A stretch of 32,243 bases of DNA from Marinilabiliaceae bacterium (GTDB taxonomy: Bacteria > Bacteroidota > Bacteroidia > Bacteroidales > Marinilabiliaceae): positions 1 to 32,243 of the forward strand of contig JAEINY010000050.1 in NCBI GenBank assembly GCA_016342595.1, read 5' to 3'. The translations under genes and the position numbers were made by a program. Below the pieces are notes generated by a model. That model was not told where the DNA came from. It ran no database searches and saw only the letters and a list, made by a program, of their open reading frames with translations. Positions within the stretch are counted from its first letter, which is position 1. Each line of letters opens with the position of its first letter. Shown here one piece after another: positions 16,392 through 24,440 of the stretch.

Positions 16392-16420
16392 TTGGAAAAA
16401 CGAAAAAGTTGTTACTTTTG
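16392..16420 (+). promoter_or_regulatory. Promoter of the MFS sugar permease
   Basis: TTG (16392-16394) and TACTTTTG (16413-16420) are 18 bases apart and fit the Bacteroidota -33/-7 pattern. The leader to ATG 16557 would be about 130 bases long and contains a hairpin-forming TTTATTTC/GAAATAAA repeat at about 16460-16482. Confidence 0.5.
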
Positions 16421-16556
16421 GTGCGGTTTGTTTATAAAATCTATACTATGAGCAGATTTTTTATTTCAAATTTTCGAAATAAAAACATGTTAATGAGAGA
16501 TTGTATTTGAATGAGCTAGTAATAATTAACTATTATACAACTATTATCAATTTACA

Positions 16557-17804
16557 ATGAGTGAGCAAAAGAGTTATTTAGGACCATTTCTTACGATGGT
16601 ATTTTTATTTTTCATCGTAGGTTTTCTGACTGTTGTTTTTCAACAATTTCAAAATCCGTTAAAATCTGCATTTCTGGAAAATGCCGAAGCTATTAAAAAC
16701 ACATTATCTATCATGGTAACATTTACCTGGTTTTTAGCTTACCCAATCATGGGGGGGACTGGCTCAAAATGGGTGGATAATTATGGGTATAAGAAAACGT
16801 TAATTCGTGCCCTGATCATGATGGTGTTTGGTTTGTTAGTTAGTTCCGGATCAGCATATGTGGGATCAATGGAAAATGCTATTAGTATCGCGGGTGTACC
16901 TATTGGATTCTTCGTTTTCCTTCTTGGGTCTTTTGTGGTAGGATCAGCCGCAACCATCATGCAAGTGGTGATTAATCCTTACCTGGCAGCCTGTAATGTG
17001 AAAGGTACCAGTTCAATTCAACGAATCACCATTGGGGGTTCATCTAACTCAATAGGTACCACTCTGGCACCTTATTTTGTAGCAGGTATTGTATTTGGAG
17101 GTGCTGCTATTTCTGATATCAAAATAGATCAGGTAATTTTACCATTTATTTTATTGGCGGTTACAATTGCTGTTGTAGTGGCCATTGTAAGTCGTTTAAC
17201 CCTTCCACATATTGAAGGTACAACCAATGAAGGTGGCGAAAAACTGGAAAAAAGTATCTGGTCTTTTTCTCACCTGAAGTTAGGGGTTGTGGCTATTTTC
17301 TTCTATGTAGGTGTAGAGGTATGTATTGGTGCTAATATTAATCTATATGCAGCCTGGTTAGGTGATACCTTTGCCGAAAGAGCTTCAAGTATGGCTATGT
17401 TGTATTGGGGTGGTATGTTAGTTGGACGTTTAGTAGGTAGTACTTTGAGTCGTGTATCTGCTAAAACTCAATTAGTAGTTACCTCTATTGGAGCAACTGT
17501 TTTGGTTATTGTTTCAATGATTACTAAAAACCCTTGGTTCCTGGTAGGTATTGGTTTATTGCACTCTATAATGTGGTCAGGTATTTTTGCTTTAGCAATT
17601 ACTGACCTTGGAAAATATACTTCTAAGGGGTCAGGAGCATTAATGATTGGTGTACTTGGTGGTGCTATTATGCCACTTATGCAGGGTATGATGGCTGATG
17701 CATTAGGTGGTAACTGGGCTTGGACCTGGACAATTGTTATTGCCGGAGAGATTTATATCTTGTACTATGCATTAGCTGGTTCTAAAGTGAAACAAAAAGG
17801 TTAA
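16557..17804 (+). CDS. MFS sugar permease (FucP/GluP-like glucose/galactose family)
   Basis: 415 residues with about 12 hydrophobic segments, normal for the family. The first segment (FLTMVFLFFIVGFLTVVF) and the following FQQFQNPLK, the GYKKTLIRAL loop after the second segment and the motif ATIMQVVINPYLAACN near 135-150 fit the FucP-type sugar:proton symporters. The second half has GVEVCIGANINLYAAWL near 255-272, typical of glucose/galactose permeases in this family. The gene precedes a ROK kinase and the gal genes, so galactose and/or glucose is the likely substrate; exact specificity is inferred from context. Terminator at 17850-17881 separates it from the kinase gene. Confidence 0.88.
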   Translation: MSEQKSYLGPFLTMVFLFFIVGFLTVVFQQFQNPLKSAFLENAEAIKNTLSIMVTFTWFLAYPIMGGTGSKWVDNYGYKKTLIRALIMMVFGLLVSSGSAYVGSMENAISIAGVPIGFFVFLLGSFVVGSAATIMQVVINPYLAACNVKGTSSIQRITIGGSSNSIGTTLAPYFVAGIVFGGAAISDIKIDQVILPFILLAVTIAVVVAIVSRLTLPHIEGTTNEGGEKLEKSIWSFSHLKLGVVAIFFYVGVEVCIGANINLYAAWLGDTFAERASSMAMLYWGGMLVGRLVGSTLSRVSAKTQLVVTSIGATVLVIVSMITKNPWFLVGIGLLHSIMWSGIFALAITDLGKYTSKGSGALMIGVLGGAIMPLMQGMMADALGGNWAWTWTIVIAGEIYILYYALAGSKVKQKG

Positions 17805-17849
17805 TCTACCAAAAAGATAAGTTTTTAGGTAGCTAAACAATAGATAAAG

Positions 17850-17881
17850 AAAGATCCTGATTATTCAGGATCTTTTTTTTT
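17850..17881 (+). terminator. Terminator after the permease gene
   Basis: AAAGATCCTGA, loop TTAT and TCAGGATCTTT form an 11-bp stem followed by a long T run. Confidence 0.9.
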
Positions 17882-17975
17882 GCCCAAACATCTTTCAATT
17901 TCTTGTGATTTATAAGAAGAGTAGGAATTATTGAAACATTTCGATATTTTTGGGTGACACAAAATGGAAACGAAT

Positions 17976-18015
17976 GTTTTCGAAAGCTTTATTGATAGTA
18001 GATGACTTTCGAAAG
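17976..18015. promoter_or_regulatory. Two TTTCGAAAG palindromes upstream of the ROK kinase
   Basis: TTTTCGAAAG (17976-17985) and CTTTCGAAAG (18006-18015, a perfect 10-bp palindrome) are 30 bp apart, about three helical turns. A third copy, TTTTCGAAAT, lies in the permease leader at 16471-16480. They may be operators of one regulator. A -7-like TATTTTTG is at 17944-17951. Confidence 0.35.
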
Positions 18016-18121
18016 CAGGACTTTCAATTTTTTGAAATGTATCATAGCTTACTATTATTGATTTAATAAGAAAGTTTCATGAATGCGTTTCAGCTTATCA
18101 GTAAAAATTAAATTTGAACAA

Positions 18122-19099
18122 ATGAAAAAAGTATCAGTTGGAGTGGATATTGGAGGAACCAATACGGCCATTGGCGTTGTAGATGATATGGGCCATGTTT
18201 TGACTAAAGATAATATTGCAACGCCCATTCATGGTGATATTAATTTGTACATCGATGAGTTGGCGGCTTCTATAAAAAACTTAATTACCAATGCGAAATT
18301 ACTGAATGAAGATCTGGAGATTTTAGGTATTGGTATTGGAGCTCCCAATGGAAATTATTATAAGGGTACCATTGAGCATGCACCAAACTTATCATTTAAA
18401 GGCGTTGTACCATTTGTTGATTTGTTAAAAGCACGTTTTGATGATATTGAGGCCATTGCTTTAACCAATGATGCCAATGCAGCAGCCATTGGTGAAATGA
18501 TGTATGGTGGTGCAAAAGGGATGAAAAACTTTGCCATGTATACACTGGGAACTGGTGTAGGAAGTGGTTTGGTAGTGAATGGAGATTTGGTTTATGGGCA
18601 TGATGGATTTGCCGGTGAGTGTGGTCACACAACTTTAATCCCTGGTGGCAGATTGTGTGGATGTGGTGCTAAAGGCCATCTGGAAGCGTATTGTTCGGCT
18701 CCCGGAATGAAAAGAACAGCTTTTGAATTATTAGTACAGACTAATGATACAGAAAGCCCGCTGGCAAAACATTCGTACAATGAGTTGAATTCGAAGATGA
18801 TTTATGATGCTGCTGTGGAGGGGGATAAATTAGCCAATGAAGTGTTTGAGATAACAGGTGGGTATTTAGGACAAGGTCTGGCTGATACGGTTCATCACAA
18901 CAGTCCGGAGGCTATTTTCTTGTTTGGTGGCCCATTGGCAGCTGGGAATCTGATTTTGGATCCTACTAAGAAAGCTTTTGAAGATCATTTGTTGTCAATT
19001 TTTAAGAATAAGATTAAGATCATGCCTTCCAAATTGAATGCCGGGGATGCTGCTATTGTTGGAGCCAGTGCACTCGTATTAAAAGAATTGGAGAAGTAA
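18122..19099 (+). CDS. ROK-family sugar kinase (probable glucokinase)
   Basis: 325 residues from ATG 18122 (MKKVSVGVDIGGTNT); an in-frame ATG at 18083 adds 13 residues absent from the family and is less likely. The N-terminal phosphate motif is DIGGTNTAIGVV. A second segment LTNDANAAAIGE near 115 holds the catalytic aspartate, and YTLGTGVGSGLVVNG near 140 is the adenosine/phosphate loop. The zinc-binding ROK segment is GHTTLIPGGRLCGCGAKGHL near 172-191, with cysteines close together. In Bacteroidota such genes beside a glucose/galactose permease usually encode glucokinase; fructokinase or N-acetylhexosamine kinase cannot be excluded. Terminator at 19124-19155. Confidence 0.87.
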   Translation: MKKVSVGVDIGGTNTAIGVVDDMGHVLTKDNIATPIHGDINLYIDELAASIKNLITNAKLLNEDLEILGIGIGAPNGNYYKGTIEHAPNLSFKGVVPFVDLLKARFDDIEAIALTNDANAAAIGEMMYGGAKGMKNFAMYTLGTGVGSGLVVNGDLVYGHDGFAGECGHTTLIPGGRLCGCGAKGHLEAYCSAPGMKRTAFELLVQTNDTESPLAKHSYNELNSKMIYDAAVEGDKLANEVFEITGGYLGQGLADTVHHNSPEAIFLFGGPLAAGNLILDPTKKAFEDHLLSIFKNKIKIMPSKLNAGDAAIVGASALVLKELEK

Positions 19100-19123
19100 G
19101 TTATCGTGCAATTATAATTGCAG

Positions 19124-19155
19124 ACCCTTTCAGGTACAGCTTGAAAGGGTTTTTT
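19124..19155 (+). terminator. Terminator after the ROK kinase gene
   Basis: ACCCTTTCA pairs perfectly with TGAAAGGGT around a 10-base loop, followed by a T run. Confidence 0.85.
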
Positions 19156-19294
19156 GCTTTATATACACTTGTTATCAAGAATGATTTTTAATAACAAGTG
19201 TAAAAGATAATGGGAGAGTACCTAAAGTGTAATAAAGGTAGAATATACTTTTAAAAAGTGGTGAAAATTTGATAAAAGTATTAATTACCTTTAT

Positions 19295-19309
19295 AATTGT
19301 AATACAATT
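19295..19309. promoter_or_regulatory. Perfect palindrome just before the Nudix regulator gene
   Basis: AATTGTA-A-TACAATT, a 7-1-7 palindrome ending 11 bases before ATG 19321. Its place over the presumed transcription start suggests an autoregulatory operator. Confidence 0.45.
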
Positions 19310-19320
19310 GGAAGATTTCT

Positions 19321-20010
19321 ATGCAATACGAAAAGTATCATCAGTTAAAACGTCATATAGCAGTTGATTGTGTCATTTTTGGATATGAGCAGGAGCAGCT
19401 TAAGTTACTGGTGTTTAAACGGGCAATTGAGCCGGCAAAAGGAAAGTGGTCGCTGATTGGGGGGTGGGTGAAAGAGGAAGAGTCGGTAGAGGATGCTGCC
19501 CGTAGAGTTTTAGTTAATCTCACCGGCCTGCAGGATGTGTTCATGGAGCAAGTGCAAACGTTTTCAAAACCAGATCGTGATCCCGGTGGTAATGTGGTGA
19601 CGGTCTCATTCTATGCGCTTATTAAAGTGGAAAAATATAGTAATCAATTGATTCATGAATTTGGTGCCGAATGGATTAATATTTCTGAGTTACCTTCTTT
19701 GATTTTTGATCACGATGAGATGGTGGCCCGGGCATTGGAAAAATTAAGACTTAAGTCGAGGTATGATTTAATTGGCCGGCAGTTATTGCCAGAGAAATTT
19801 ACTATGACGAGCTTAAGAAAGTTATACAATGAGATCTTTCAAAAGCACTTTGATCCTGGGAATTTCCGCAAAAAAGTATTGTCACTTAAAGTGTTAGAGC
19901 GCCTGGAGGAAAAGGATATGTCGGAATCAAGGAAAGGGGCATTCTATTATAAATTTAATGAAATAGAAGAGGAGGGGTTTAGCGATCCCATATTCAAGCG
20001 ATCGTTTTGA
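19321..20010 (+). CDS. Nudix-fold transcriptional regulator (NrtR/AraR-like)
   Basis: 229 residues: an N-terminal Nudix domain (about 1-145) and a C-terminal winged-helix part (about 150-229, with LRKLYNEIFQKHFDPGNFRK). Aligning the Nudix box from Gly48, the glutamate at position 54, Arg62 and Gly69 are kept, but the three catalytic positions are Val63, Asn66 and Leu67 in place of glutamates. Such loss is the hallmark of Nudix-derived sugar regulators such as AraR of Bacteroidota, where the domain senses a ligand without hydrolysing it. It is the first gene of the galTKM run, 43 bases before galT, so it probably controls galactose genes. The ligand is inferred. Confidence 0.85.
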   Translation: MQYEKYHQLKRHIAVDCVIFGYEQEQLKLLVFKRAIEPAKGKWSLIGGWVKEEESVEDAARRVLVNLTGLQDVFMEQVQTFSKPDRDPGGNVVTVSFYALIKVEKYSNQLIHEFGAEWINISELPSLIFDHDEMVARALEKLRLKSRYDLIGRQLLPEKFTMTSLRKLYNEIFQKHFDPGNFRKKVLSLKVLERLEEKDMSESRKGAFYYKFNEIEEEGFSDPIFKRSF

Positions 20011-20053
20011 TTGGTACAGAAATATATTGAAGATCACATATTAAGGATAAGAA

Positions 20054-21103
20054 ATGGATAAATTTGAATTTACAGAACATTCGCATCGACGGTATAATCC
20101 GCTGACAGGTGATTGGGTATTGGTTTCTCCACATCGGACCAAACGTCCCTGGCAAGGGAAAGTAGAAAAGCATTCACAAGATGAACGTCCTCAGCATGAT
20201 CCGAAATGTTACCTGTGTCCGGGTAATGAGCGTGCCGGCGGAATTAATAATCCGGACTACAAAGATGTATTTGTATTTCAGAATGATTTTAGTGCACTGG
20301 TACCTGATATTCCCGAAGGAAAATACGAGAAGAAAGATTTATTCAGGGCTGAGAGTGAAAGAGGTTTCTGTAAGGTAATCTGTTTCTCACCCCGTCACGA
20401 TCTGACCATTCCGGAAATGGAAGTAGAAGACATTAAAAAGGTGGTTGATCTTTGGTGTTCGGAATACGAGGCAATAGGAGCGCTTGATTATATTAACCAT
20501 GTTCAGATTTTTGAGAACAAAGGGGATATCATGGGGTGCAGTAATCCACACCCACATGGTCAAATATGGGGGCAGCACTCGGTACCTGGTGAACCCGCCA
20601 AAGAGGCGAAGATGCAAAAGGCGTATTTTCAAACGAATGGACAAACCCTTTTAGGTGATTATGTCGATGAAGAGTTGAAGTCTCAGGAACGCATACTGGT
20701 TGAGAACGATCACTTCGTCGCATTGGTTCCATTTTGGGCCACCTGGCCGTTTGAAACAATGATTGTGAGCAAGCGTCCGGTTCAAAATCTGCTTCAGCTA
20801 ACGGATGATGAACGATTGGCCATGGCTGATGTTTACAAAAAATTAACGGTGCTCTACGACAATTTATTTGAAGTGTCATTTCCTTATTCGGCTGGAATTC
20901 ATCAGGCTCCAACTGATGGTGAAGAGCATCCGGAATGGCACCTGCACATGCATTTTTACCCGCCTTTGTTGCGTTCAGCAACCGTTAAAAAGTTCATGGT
21001 AGGGTATGAGATGATGGGTAATCCGCAACGTGATATTACGGCAGAGCAGGCTGCTCAGCGCTTAAAAGACCTGCCTAAAGTACATTATAAAACCTTAAAA
21101 TAG
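20054..21103 (+). CDS. galT: Galactose-1-phosphate uridylyltransferase
   Basis: 349 residues, the class I length. The enzyme swaps UMP between UDP-glucose and galactose-1-phosphate in the Leloir pathway. The zinc pair Cys52/Cys55 lies in CYLCPGN. The active-site motif is [10 protein letters not shown]; the second His of HPH (His168) is the residue that carries UMP. A C-terminal [15 protein letters not shown] supplies the second metal site. All key residues are present. It lies 43 bases after the regulator and 21 before galK. Confidence 0.97.
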   Translation: MDKFEFTEHSHRRYNPLTGDWVLVSPHRTKRPWQGKVEKHSQDERPQHDPKCYLCPGNERAGGINNPDYKDVFVFQNDFSALVPDIPEGKYEKKDLFRAESERGFCKVICFSPRHDLTIPEMEVEDIKKVVDLWCSEYEAIGALDYINHVQIFENKGDIMGCSNPHPHGQIWGQHSVPGEPAKEAKMQKAYFQTNGQTLLGDYVDEELKSQERILVENDHFVALVPFWATWPFETMIVSKRPVQNLLQLTDDERLAMADVYKKLTVLYDNLFEVSFPYSAGIHQAPTDGEEHPEWHLHMHFYPPLLRSATVKKFMVGYEMMGNPQRDITAEQAAQRLKDLPKVHYKTLK

Positions 21104-21124
21104 TAACTCTTAACATCACTTATT

Positions 21125-22426
21125 ATGTCTAAAATTAATGAATTAGCAGCAAAGATCGGCAATGGTCAAAATCCATTGTTTAACGAATTGTATGGTACTG
21201 ATGCTGCGGTATTAAAAGCTCAGGCTGAACGTTATAGGACTCAGTTGGAAGATTTTAAAGCCACTTTTGGAAGTGAAGAGGTGGCGCTTTTCAGTGCTCC
21301 TGGTCGTACCGAAGTGGGTGGAAATCATACCGATCATCAATATGGTCGTGTATTAGCCGGTGCTGTCAACCTTGATAATATTGCAGTGGCTGCTCCTAAC
21401 GGAACGAATATTGTCCGCATTAAATCGGTGGGTTACCCTCAATTTGAGGCCGACTTATCTGATTTAGCGATCGATGAATCTAAATTCTCTACATCGACCT
21501 CTCTTGTTAAAGGAATCAATGCACGTTTAAAAGAGCTTGGTTATAACATCGGAGGTTTCGATGCGGTTATTGAAGGGCGTGTGCCGGAGGGATCTGGCTT
21601 GAGTTCATCGGCTTCGTTTGAAGTATTGATTGGAGCGATTATCAGTCACTTATTCAATGATGGTAAATTAGATCCGGTTGAAAATGCAAAAATAGGACAA
21701 TGGGCCGAAAACAATTACTTTGGTAAGCCTTGTGGATTAATGGATCAAACAGCTTGTTCGGTGGGTGGTTTTATCACCATTGATTTTGAAGATCCTACTC
21801 AGCCAATTGTAAAAGCCCTGGATTTTGATTTTGCTAAAACCGGCTATTCGTTAGTTATTACAAACACCGGTGGTAGTCATGCCAATTTAGATAGTGAATA
21901 TGCACTCCTTCCGAGTGAAATGAAATCAGTGGCAAAAGAATTGGGCCATGAAGTTCTTCGTCCGTTAACAATGAAGCAGGTAGTGGATTCCATTCCTAAT
22001 ATCCGTGAGAAAGTAGGTGATCGTGCGATTCTTCGTTCCATTCACTTCCAGGCAGATAATGCACGTGTTGTAGACGAAGTGGACGCATTAGAGTCAAATG
22101 ATTTCCAGAAATTCCTAGGTTTGGTAATTGAGTCCGGATATAGCTCTTATATGTACAACCAAAACATTTATGCTCAAACACAAGAAAACTTCGACAGCAA
22201 AATGGCTGAACAAGGTGTTTCTCTTGGTTTAGCATTGAGTGAATTAGTGCTTAGAGGCAAAGGCGGATGGCGTGTACACGGTGGTGGATTTGCCGGAACC
22301 ATTCAGGCCTTCGTACCAAATGACTTGCTTGAAGAATACATCTCCACATTAGAGCATGTATTTGGTGAGGGTAACTGCCACAAGTTGTTTATCCGTGCGA
22401 AAGGTGCAATTAAAGTAGAATTGTAG
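21125..22426 (+). CDS. galK: Galactokinase, divergent GHMP kinase
   Basis: 433 residues, somewhat longer than E. coli GalK (382). It phosphorylates galactose at C1. GHMP kinase motifs: SAPGRTEVGGNHTDH (57-71), VPEGSGLSSSASFEV (153-167) as the ATP loop, CGLMDQTA (203-210) with the catalytic base Asp207, and HGGGFAGTIQAF near 385. The first motif differs from the canonical GRVNLIGEHTDY: the glutamate that contacts the sugar O6 is Asn67, and Asp70/His71 follow. Similar GNHTDH-type sequences are, as I recall, found in Clostridia-type galactokinases. Position between galT and galM makes galactose the likely substrate, but specificity may be altered. Confidence 0.88.
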   Translation: MSKINELAAKIGNGQNPLFNELYGTDAAVLKAQAERYRTQLEDFKATFGSEEVALFSAPGRTEVGGNHTDHQYGRVLAGAVNLDNIAVAAPNGTNIVRIKSVGYPQFEADLSDLAIDESKFSTSTSLVKGINARLKELGYNIGGFDAVIEGRVPEGSGLSSSASFEVLIGAIISHLFNDGKLDPVENAKIGQWAENNYFGKPCGLMDQTACSVGGFITIDFEDPTQPIVKALDFDFAKTGYSLVITNTGGSHANLDSEYALLPSEMKSVAKELGHEVLRPLTMKQVVDSIPNIREKVGDRAILRSIHFQADNARVVDEVDALESNDFQKFLGLVIESGYSSYMYNQNIYAQTQENFDSKMAEQGVSLGLALSELVLRGKGGWRVHGGGFAGTIQAFVPNDLLEEYISTLEHVFGEGNCHKLFIRAKGAIKVEL

Positions 22427-22442
22427 AATCATTATCTAAATG

Positions 22443-22474
22443 AAAGCACCTGTCCTAAAAAGGATAGGTGCTTT
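22443..22474 (+). promoter_or_regulatory. Hairpin between galK and galM
   Basis: AAAGCACCTGTCC pairs with GGATAGGTGCTTT (13 bp, one wobble). There is no T run after it (TATAATT follows), so it may attenuate or stabilise the transcript more than terminate it. A GTG inside the hairpin could start a longer galM frame; ATG 22489 is preferred. Confidence 0.6.
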
Positions 22475-22488
22475 ATAATTATAAAACT

Positions 22489-23511
22489 ATGACAAAAGCT
22501 TCGGATGTGTTTACACTCAAAAATCGCAATAAAGTAGAAGTTACATTTATTGCCCGGGGAGGTCAGGTGACTTCTATTAAAGTGCCCGATTCTGCCGGCG
22601 AAATTGCAGATGTCGTTATTGGTTACCCAACTATTGAAGGTGCCTTAGCAGGTGATGGTTATTTTGGAGCCTTATGTGGCCGTTATGCCAATCGCGTGGT
22701 AAATGGTCAATTTGAGATTGATGGGACGACGTATCAGTTGGATTGTAATAATGATAAGAACCACTTGCATGGCGGAGTAGATGGTTTCAATAACCGCATT
22801 TGGGAAGTAGAACCAATAACTCTTGAGAAATTTGAGCAGGCTTATAAATTATCATTGGTCAGTGAGGATGGTGATCAAAAATATCCGGGTCAATTGAAGG
22901 TTGATGTGATCTATGGCCTTACTAAGAGCAATGAGTTTGTGATTGAGTATGCAGCTGAAACATCAAAGCCAACCATCATAAACCTGACCAGTCATGCGTA
23001 CTTTAATCTAAAAGGGGCTGGAACCGGAACCGTTGAAAACCATGAACTGCAGATTAATGCCGCTCAATATACCCCCATCTCTGCTGAAATTGGTACTGTA
23101 ACAGGTGAGATTGTGCCGGTGGCCGGTACAGCCATGGATTTTGTGGAAGGTAAATCCATCGGATCAGCCCTGTCTGCCAATGATTCACAGGTGAAATTAG
23201 TAGATGGCATTGATCACAATTTTGTGATTGATGGATATGACGGCATGATTCGTTTAGCAGCTGTTTTATCAGATCCTGATTCAGGCCGTAAACTGGAGGT
23301 CTATACCGACCAGCCGGGTGTGCAAATCTATACTGGCAGTCACTTTGATGGTTCTGAAACAGGGAAATTGAATGCGCCCATCGAAAAATGGGCAGGTGTT
23401 GCTTTGGAAACACAAATATTCCCCGATTCGCCAAATAAAGCGCACTTTCCCAGTGCTGTTTTAAGGCCCGGTGAAGTGTATAAGCATACGTGTGTTTACA
23501 AATTCAGCTGA
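22489..23511 (+). CDS. galM: Aldose 1-epimerase (galactose mutarotase)
   Basis: 340 residues from ATG 22489. It interconverts the alpha and beta anomers of galactose so that GalK receives the alpha form. Seen: CGRYANRVVNGQF near residue 63, NHLHGGVDGFNNRIW near 93 with the substrate histidine, NLTSHAYFNLKG near 165 with the catalytic histidine, DGIDHNFVIDG near 240, and ETQIFPDSPNKAHFP near 305 with the catalytic glutamate. There is no signal peptide, so it is cytoplasmic and acts on imported sugar. Last gene of the operon, ended by 23539-23576. Confidence 0.95.
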   Translation: MTKASDVFTLKNRNKVEVTFIARGGQVTSIKVPDSAGEIADVVIGYPTIEGALAGDGYFGALCGRYANRVVNGQFEIDGTTYQLDCNNDKNHLHGGVDGFNNRIWEVEPITLEKFEQAYKLSLVSEDGDQKYPGQLKVDVIYGLTKSNEFVIEYAAETSKPTIINLTSHAYFNLKGAGTGTVENHELQINAAQYTPISAEIGTVTGEIVPVAGTAMDFVEGKSIGSALSANDSQVKLVDGIDHNFVIDGYDGMIRLAAVLSDPDSGRKLEVYTDQPGVQIYTGSHFDGSETGKLNAPIEKWAGVALETQIFPDSPNKAHFPSAVLRPGEVYKHTCVYKFS

Positions 23512-23538
23512 TAAACAGGTTTAAATTAACTTGAAATT

Positions 23539-23576
23539 AAAAGGCGCCATTCATCAAAATGAATGGCGCCTTTTTA
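23539..23576 (+). terminator. Strong terminator of the gal operon
   Basis: AAAAGGCGCCATTCAT pairs perfectly with ATGAATGGCGCCTTTT (16 bp) around CAAA. A short echo of one arm, ATGAATGGCG, reappears just downstream near 23586. Confidence 0.95.
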
Positions 23577-23608
23577 ATTTTTATGATGAATGGCGTGTGA
23601 AATAATGT

Positions 23609-23616
23609 TACTTTTG
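23609..23616 (+). promoter_or_regulatory. Candidate -7 element for the TetR gene
   Basis: TACTTTTG, a perfect TAnnTTTG, 27 bases before ATG 23644. No clear -33 box. Confidence 0.45.
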
Positions 23617-23643
23617 GCAAAAAAATAACCGGAAACTTAAATA

Positions 23644-24216
23644 ATGAGCAAAAAGGAAGAAATCTATAAAGGGGCTATGGAGCTATTTGTTGAGAAAGGC
23701 TTATCTGCATCTGTAAATGAATTGATTGAGCGTATTGGTATTGCTAAAGGCACGTTGTATCATCATATATCAGGTAAAGATCAACTGATCATCGATATCT
23801 ACAAGCAACTCATGTTTGAGATTGAAGAGAAATGTGTCAATAAATATGTAGGGGGAGGGGATGCCCGTGAAAGCACCAAAGTAATTTTTGGAGAGATTAT
23901 TAAGTGGTTCATTTCCAACCCAACTAAATTCTATTACATCAGTATTTTTGAGTCCAGTCCTTTTATCAAAATTCATTTTGGTATTGTAGAGGACACTCTG
24001 GAGGGACCCCGCAAAAATATCATGCAGAAGGTGAATATGGGCATCATGAAAGCCTATTCAACAGATATGATCGCCTTCTTTGATTTTGCATTTACCAGAG
24101 CCATAGCTAATTATTTTCTTTCCTTACCAAAGCCTTTGAAAAGTTTTCTTGAGGGTTTTGATCAGGCATTTGATATGTATTGGAAGGGTGTAGCAGCTGA
24201 ACAAGCTAATTTGTAA
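23644..24216 (+). CDS. TetR/AcrR-family transcriptional regulator
   Basis: 190 residues, the usual length. The N-terminal 50 residues are the helix-turn-helix domain: IYKGAMELFVEKGL, SVNELIERIGIAKGTLYHHI and SGKDQLI, matching the family pattern in order. The C-terminal helices would bind a small ligand; nothing in them identifies it. The gene lies upstream of the TonB-dependent receptor in the same direction, and a palindromic site of TetR type lies between them at 24345-24358. I infer local control of the receptor and lipoprotein genes, most likely repression. Confidence 0.92.
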   Translation: MSKKEEIYKGAMELFVEKGLSASVNELIERIGIAKGTLYHHISGKDQLIIDIYKQLMFEIEEKCVNKYVGGGDARESTKVIFGEIIKWFISNPTKFYYISIFESSPFIKIHFGIVEDTLEGPRKNIMQKVNMGIMKAYSTDMIAFFDFAFTRAIANYFLSLPKPLKSFLEGFDQAFDMYWKGVAAEQANL

Positions 24217-24344
24217 GTGGCAGGAAATCAATGATCAATATAAGGGATGGATTATTTGTTAATAACCTGTGGAAAAATGTTAATAAATTATTAAGATTTT
24301 CTACCCTTCTTAAAGAAAATTAACAAATTTTTAAGGTTGAATAT

Positions 24345-24358
24345 ACCGACTCGTCGGT
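24345..24358. promoter_or_regulatory. TetR-type operator candidate
   Basis: ACCGAC-TC-GTCGGT, a perfect 6-2-6 palindrome about 83 bases before the receptor start codon. Sites containing ACCGAC/GTCGGT arms are common TetR-family operators. Confidence 0.6.
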
Positions 24359-24440
24359 CTAATAAATGACTTTTGCTGTCGATTACAGAAAGCAGTAATC
24401 TTATTAAAAATATTTATGCTTAAATATCAACTATAAAATC

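Noticed and set aside
19321-19760. Active Nudix hydrolase
   Set aside because: Three catalytic glutamates of the Nudix box are replaced and a winged-helix domain follows, so a regulator is more likely.
22468-22488. GTG start for galM inside the galK-galM hairpin
   Set aside because: It would place the start within a stable stem and add residues (MLYNYKT) that the family lacks.
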